From the NCBI GenBank assembly GCA_039914705.1, contig JBDSOT010000100.1, forward strand, positions 1 to 9,326: DNA of 9,326 nt, in the 5' to 3' direction. This document shows, in pieces, positions 8,280-9,326 of this stretch (position 1 is the stretch's first letter; each line of letters begins with the position of its first letter). The translations under genes and the position numbers were made by a program. The notes below the pieces were generated by a model, which did no database searches, had not been told where the DNA came from, and saw only the letters and a list, made by a program, of their open reading frames with translations. Source of the DNA: JBDSTW01 sp039914705 (GTDB lineage: Bacteria > Pseudomonadota > Gammaproteobacteria > SURF-13).

Positions 8280-8696
8280 ATGCAGATTATACGTAAAAGT
8301 AGTTGGGTGGCTGCCTGTGCATCCGTCGTAATCGGTCTGGCCGTTGCCATACCGGCACAAGCCGAGCCGTTTACCGAAGCCGACCTGAAGAAGTATCAAG
8401 ATGAGTATATGGCATCTGTTCAACGTGGTGATGACCTGTCACACGGCGGCATCAAGGGCAACAATGTAGCCTGCGCCCAATGCCATCCGAACGGCACCAA
8501 CATGCACCCTGAGACCTACCCGAAGTTCCAGAAGCAATTGGGTAAAGTTGCTCAGTTGTCGGAAATGGTGAACTGGTGTGTAGAAAATCTGCTGGAAGGA
8601 AAGGCCTTAGCCCTTGACTCCCAGGAAATGACAGATGTACTTGCCTATAATACCCACGAGCGTCGTGGTGTACCGCTGGCCCCAGGCAAGCATTAA
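8280..8696 (+). CDS. Small exported monohaem c-type cytochrome
   Basis: A 138-residue periplasmic electron carrier or redox subunit with unknown partner. It has a Sec signal peptide (KSSWVAACASVVIGLAVAIPAQA, broken here at IRK before it, with cleavage likely after A28) and one haem-attachment motif, C65-A-Q-C68-H69. There is no typical class I distal-Met block; M75, M96, M117 and C100 are candidate ligands. The segment around TYPKFQKQLGKVAQLSEMVN and WCVENLLEGKALALDS recalls the SoxA-type cytochrome region of thiosulfate-oxidising systems, but no sox genes are seen and the likeness is from memory. The ATG at 8280 has AGGAG (8267-8271) 8 nt before it. It lies 23 bp after the phosphoesterase, and a strong terminator follows. 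Haem attachment would need the Ccm machinery outside this window. Confidence 0.88.
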   Translation: MQIIRKSSWVAACASVVIGLAVAIPAQAEPFTEADLKKYQDEYMASVQRGDDLSHGGIKGNNVACAQCHPNGTNMHPETYPKFQKQLGKVAQLSEMVNWCVENLLEGKALALDSQEMTDVLAYNTHERRGVPLAPGKH

Positions 8697-8753
8697 TCCG
8701 TACGAGTACGTTTTCAGTTCTTAGCAATTAAGAAGTGCGAGCGGTTGTATCAG

Positions 8754-8788
8754 AAACGGCATCGTGGCAACACGGTGCCGTTTTTTTT
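8754..8788 (+). terminator. Rho-independent terminator of the phosphoesterase-cytochrome operon
   Basis: A 13-bp stem (8754-8766 with 8771-8783, the last bases within the T-run) contains one T-G pair and closes a GCAA tetraloop of the GNRA class. It is followed by eight T residues (8781-8788). This is the strongest terminator in the window and closes the two-gene unit 58 nt after the cytochrome stop. Confidence 0.93.
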
Positions 8789-8961
8789 GATGTGCAGGAT
8801 ACACAAATGCCGTGAGTTTATGGCGTTGGAGCCGCGATATATGCGATAGCTAAAAACCCAACGCAAAGACGTAAAGAAAACAAATAAATAATGTAATTTT
8901 CTGGCATGTCCCGTCGCAGGGATAACAACTGATTTGAGTTGTGTGCATGGTGCCTGCTACT
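8789..8961. other. Intergenic region between convergent units, nothing assigned
   Basis: This 173-bp gap lies between the cytochrome terminator and the bioA stop. It contains no credible ORF. A 6-bp inverted repeat ACAACT/AGTTGT (8925-8930 with 8937-8942) is positioned to follow bioA on the minus strand but has no T-tract. No bioA terminator could be recognised. Confidence 0.4.
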
Positions 8962-9326
8962 TTAATCCTGCGTAGCCAAATCAATCCCTTGCCACGTCAC
9001 GTCAGCAAGCAGCTTTAGTTCATCCGCTGTAATTACATAAGGTGGCATGAAATAAATAACATCGCCTAAGGGACGCAACAGCACACCCTGCGTCAAGGCA
9101 TGTTGGCAAACCCTCAAACCGCGTCGTTCCTGCCAGGGGTAAGTCCTACGTGTAGCCTTGTCTTGGACCAACTCGATGGCGAGAATCATGCCGTGTTGCC
9201 GTATCTCGGCAATATGCGGATGATCCGCGAAGTGTTGTGTAGCGTCCCGCATAGTCTTCACAAGCGTCTGGTTATTTTCTAAAATATTATCCTGTTCAAA
9301 AATATCGAGTGTCGCTAAAGCAGTGC
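8962..9326 (-). CDS. bioA: Adenosylmethionine-8-amino-7-oxononanoate aminotransferase (3' part)
   Basis: BioA is the PLP enzyme that converts KAPA to 7,8-diaminopelargonate in biotin synthesis, using S-adenosylmethionine as amino donor. About 120 C-terminal residues are present; the start lies beyond the right edge. The small-domain segments are typical of class III aminotransferases: IAEIRQHGMILAIELV, then QGVLLRPLGDVIYFMPPYVI with the arginine that binds the KAPA carboxylate (R391 in E. coli, in RPFG). The RPLG..IY.MPPYVI block with the SAM-dependent spacing favours BioA over other class III enzymes. The TAA stop is at 8962-8964. It is convergent with the cytochrome operon, and the two share the 8789-8961 spacer. 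Confidence 0.93.
   Translation of the reverse strand, partial: TALATLDIFEQDNILENNQTLVKTMRDATQHFADHPHIAEIRQHGMILAIELVQDKATRRTYPWQERRGLRVCQHALTQGVLLRPLGDVIYFMPPYVITADELKLLADVTWQGIDLATQD

Overview
The window looks like chromosomal DNA of a gammaproteobacterium outside the enteric group. Every housekeeping protein resembles its gammaproteobacterial counterpart closely, and primase and sigma-70 keep near-identical residue numbering to E. coli. The order tsaD (divergent) / rpsU - yqeY - dnaG - rpoD is the macromolecular-synthesis locus in the form that carries a yqeY gene between rpsU and dnaG. E. coli lacks yqeY at this place. The genus cannot be fixed from the sequence alone.

Layout: the 5' part of tsaD (tRNA t6A synthesis) runs leftward off the window edge from 419. 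A divergent promoter region follows. The operon rpsU (548-763), yqeY (890-1345), dnaG (1476-3272) and rpoD (3353-5215) links translation, replication priming and transcription initiation; its spacers hold a hairpin after rpsU and a consensus -10 just before rpoD. Downstream of rpoD is a 285-bp gap with a stable-RNA-like -10 element. The gap also holds a 94-bp hairpin-rich element with near-perfect inverted ends and TTAA on both sides, read here as an IS5-type MITE. Next is a CAU-anticodon tRNA, probably tRNA-Ile2, and then rimO (S12 methylthiotransferase, GTG start).

From 7058 to 8788 lies a self-contained bicistronic unit. It has a near-consensus promoter (TTGACA-N16-TATAAG) whose -35 sits in a 13-nt palindrome, and an AT-rich leader of about 100 nt. 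Two genes follow: a Tat-exported calcineurin-like metallophosphoesterase with altered metal motifs, and a small exported single-haem c-type cytochrome. The unit ends at a strong GNRA-loop terminator. It encodes an uncharacterised periplasmic phosphoesterase/redox pair and is the most interesting part of the window. The right edge holds the 3' end of bioA (biotin synthesis) on the minus strand, running in from beyond the window.

Most of the window is ordinary conserved core genome. The novelty candidates are the phosphoesterase-cytochrome pair with its regulatory region, and the MITE inserted between rpoD and the tRNA.
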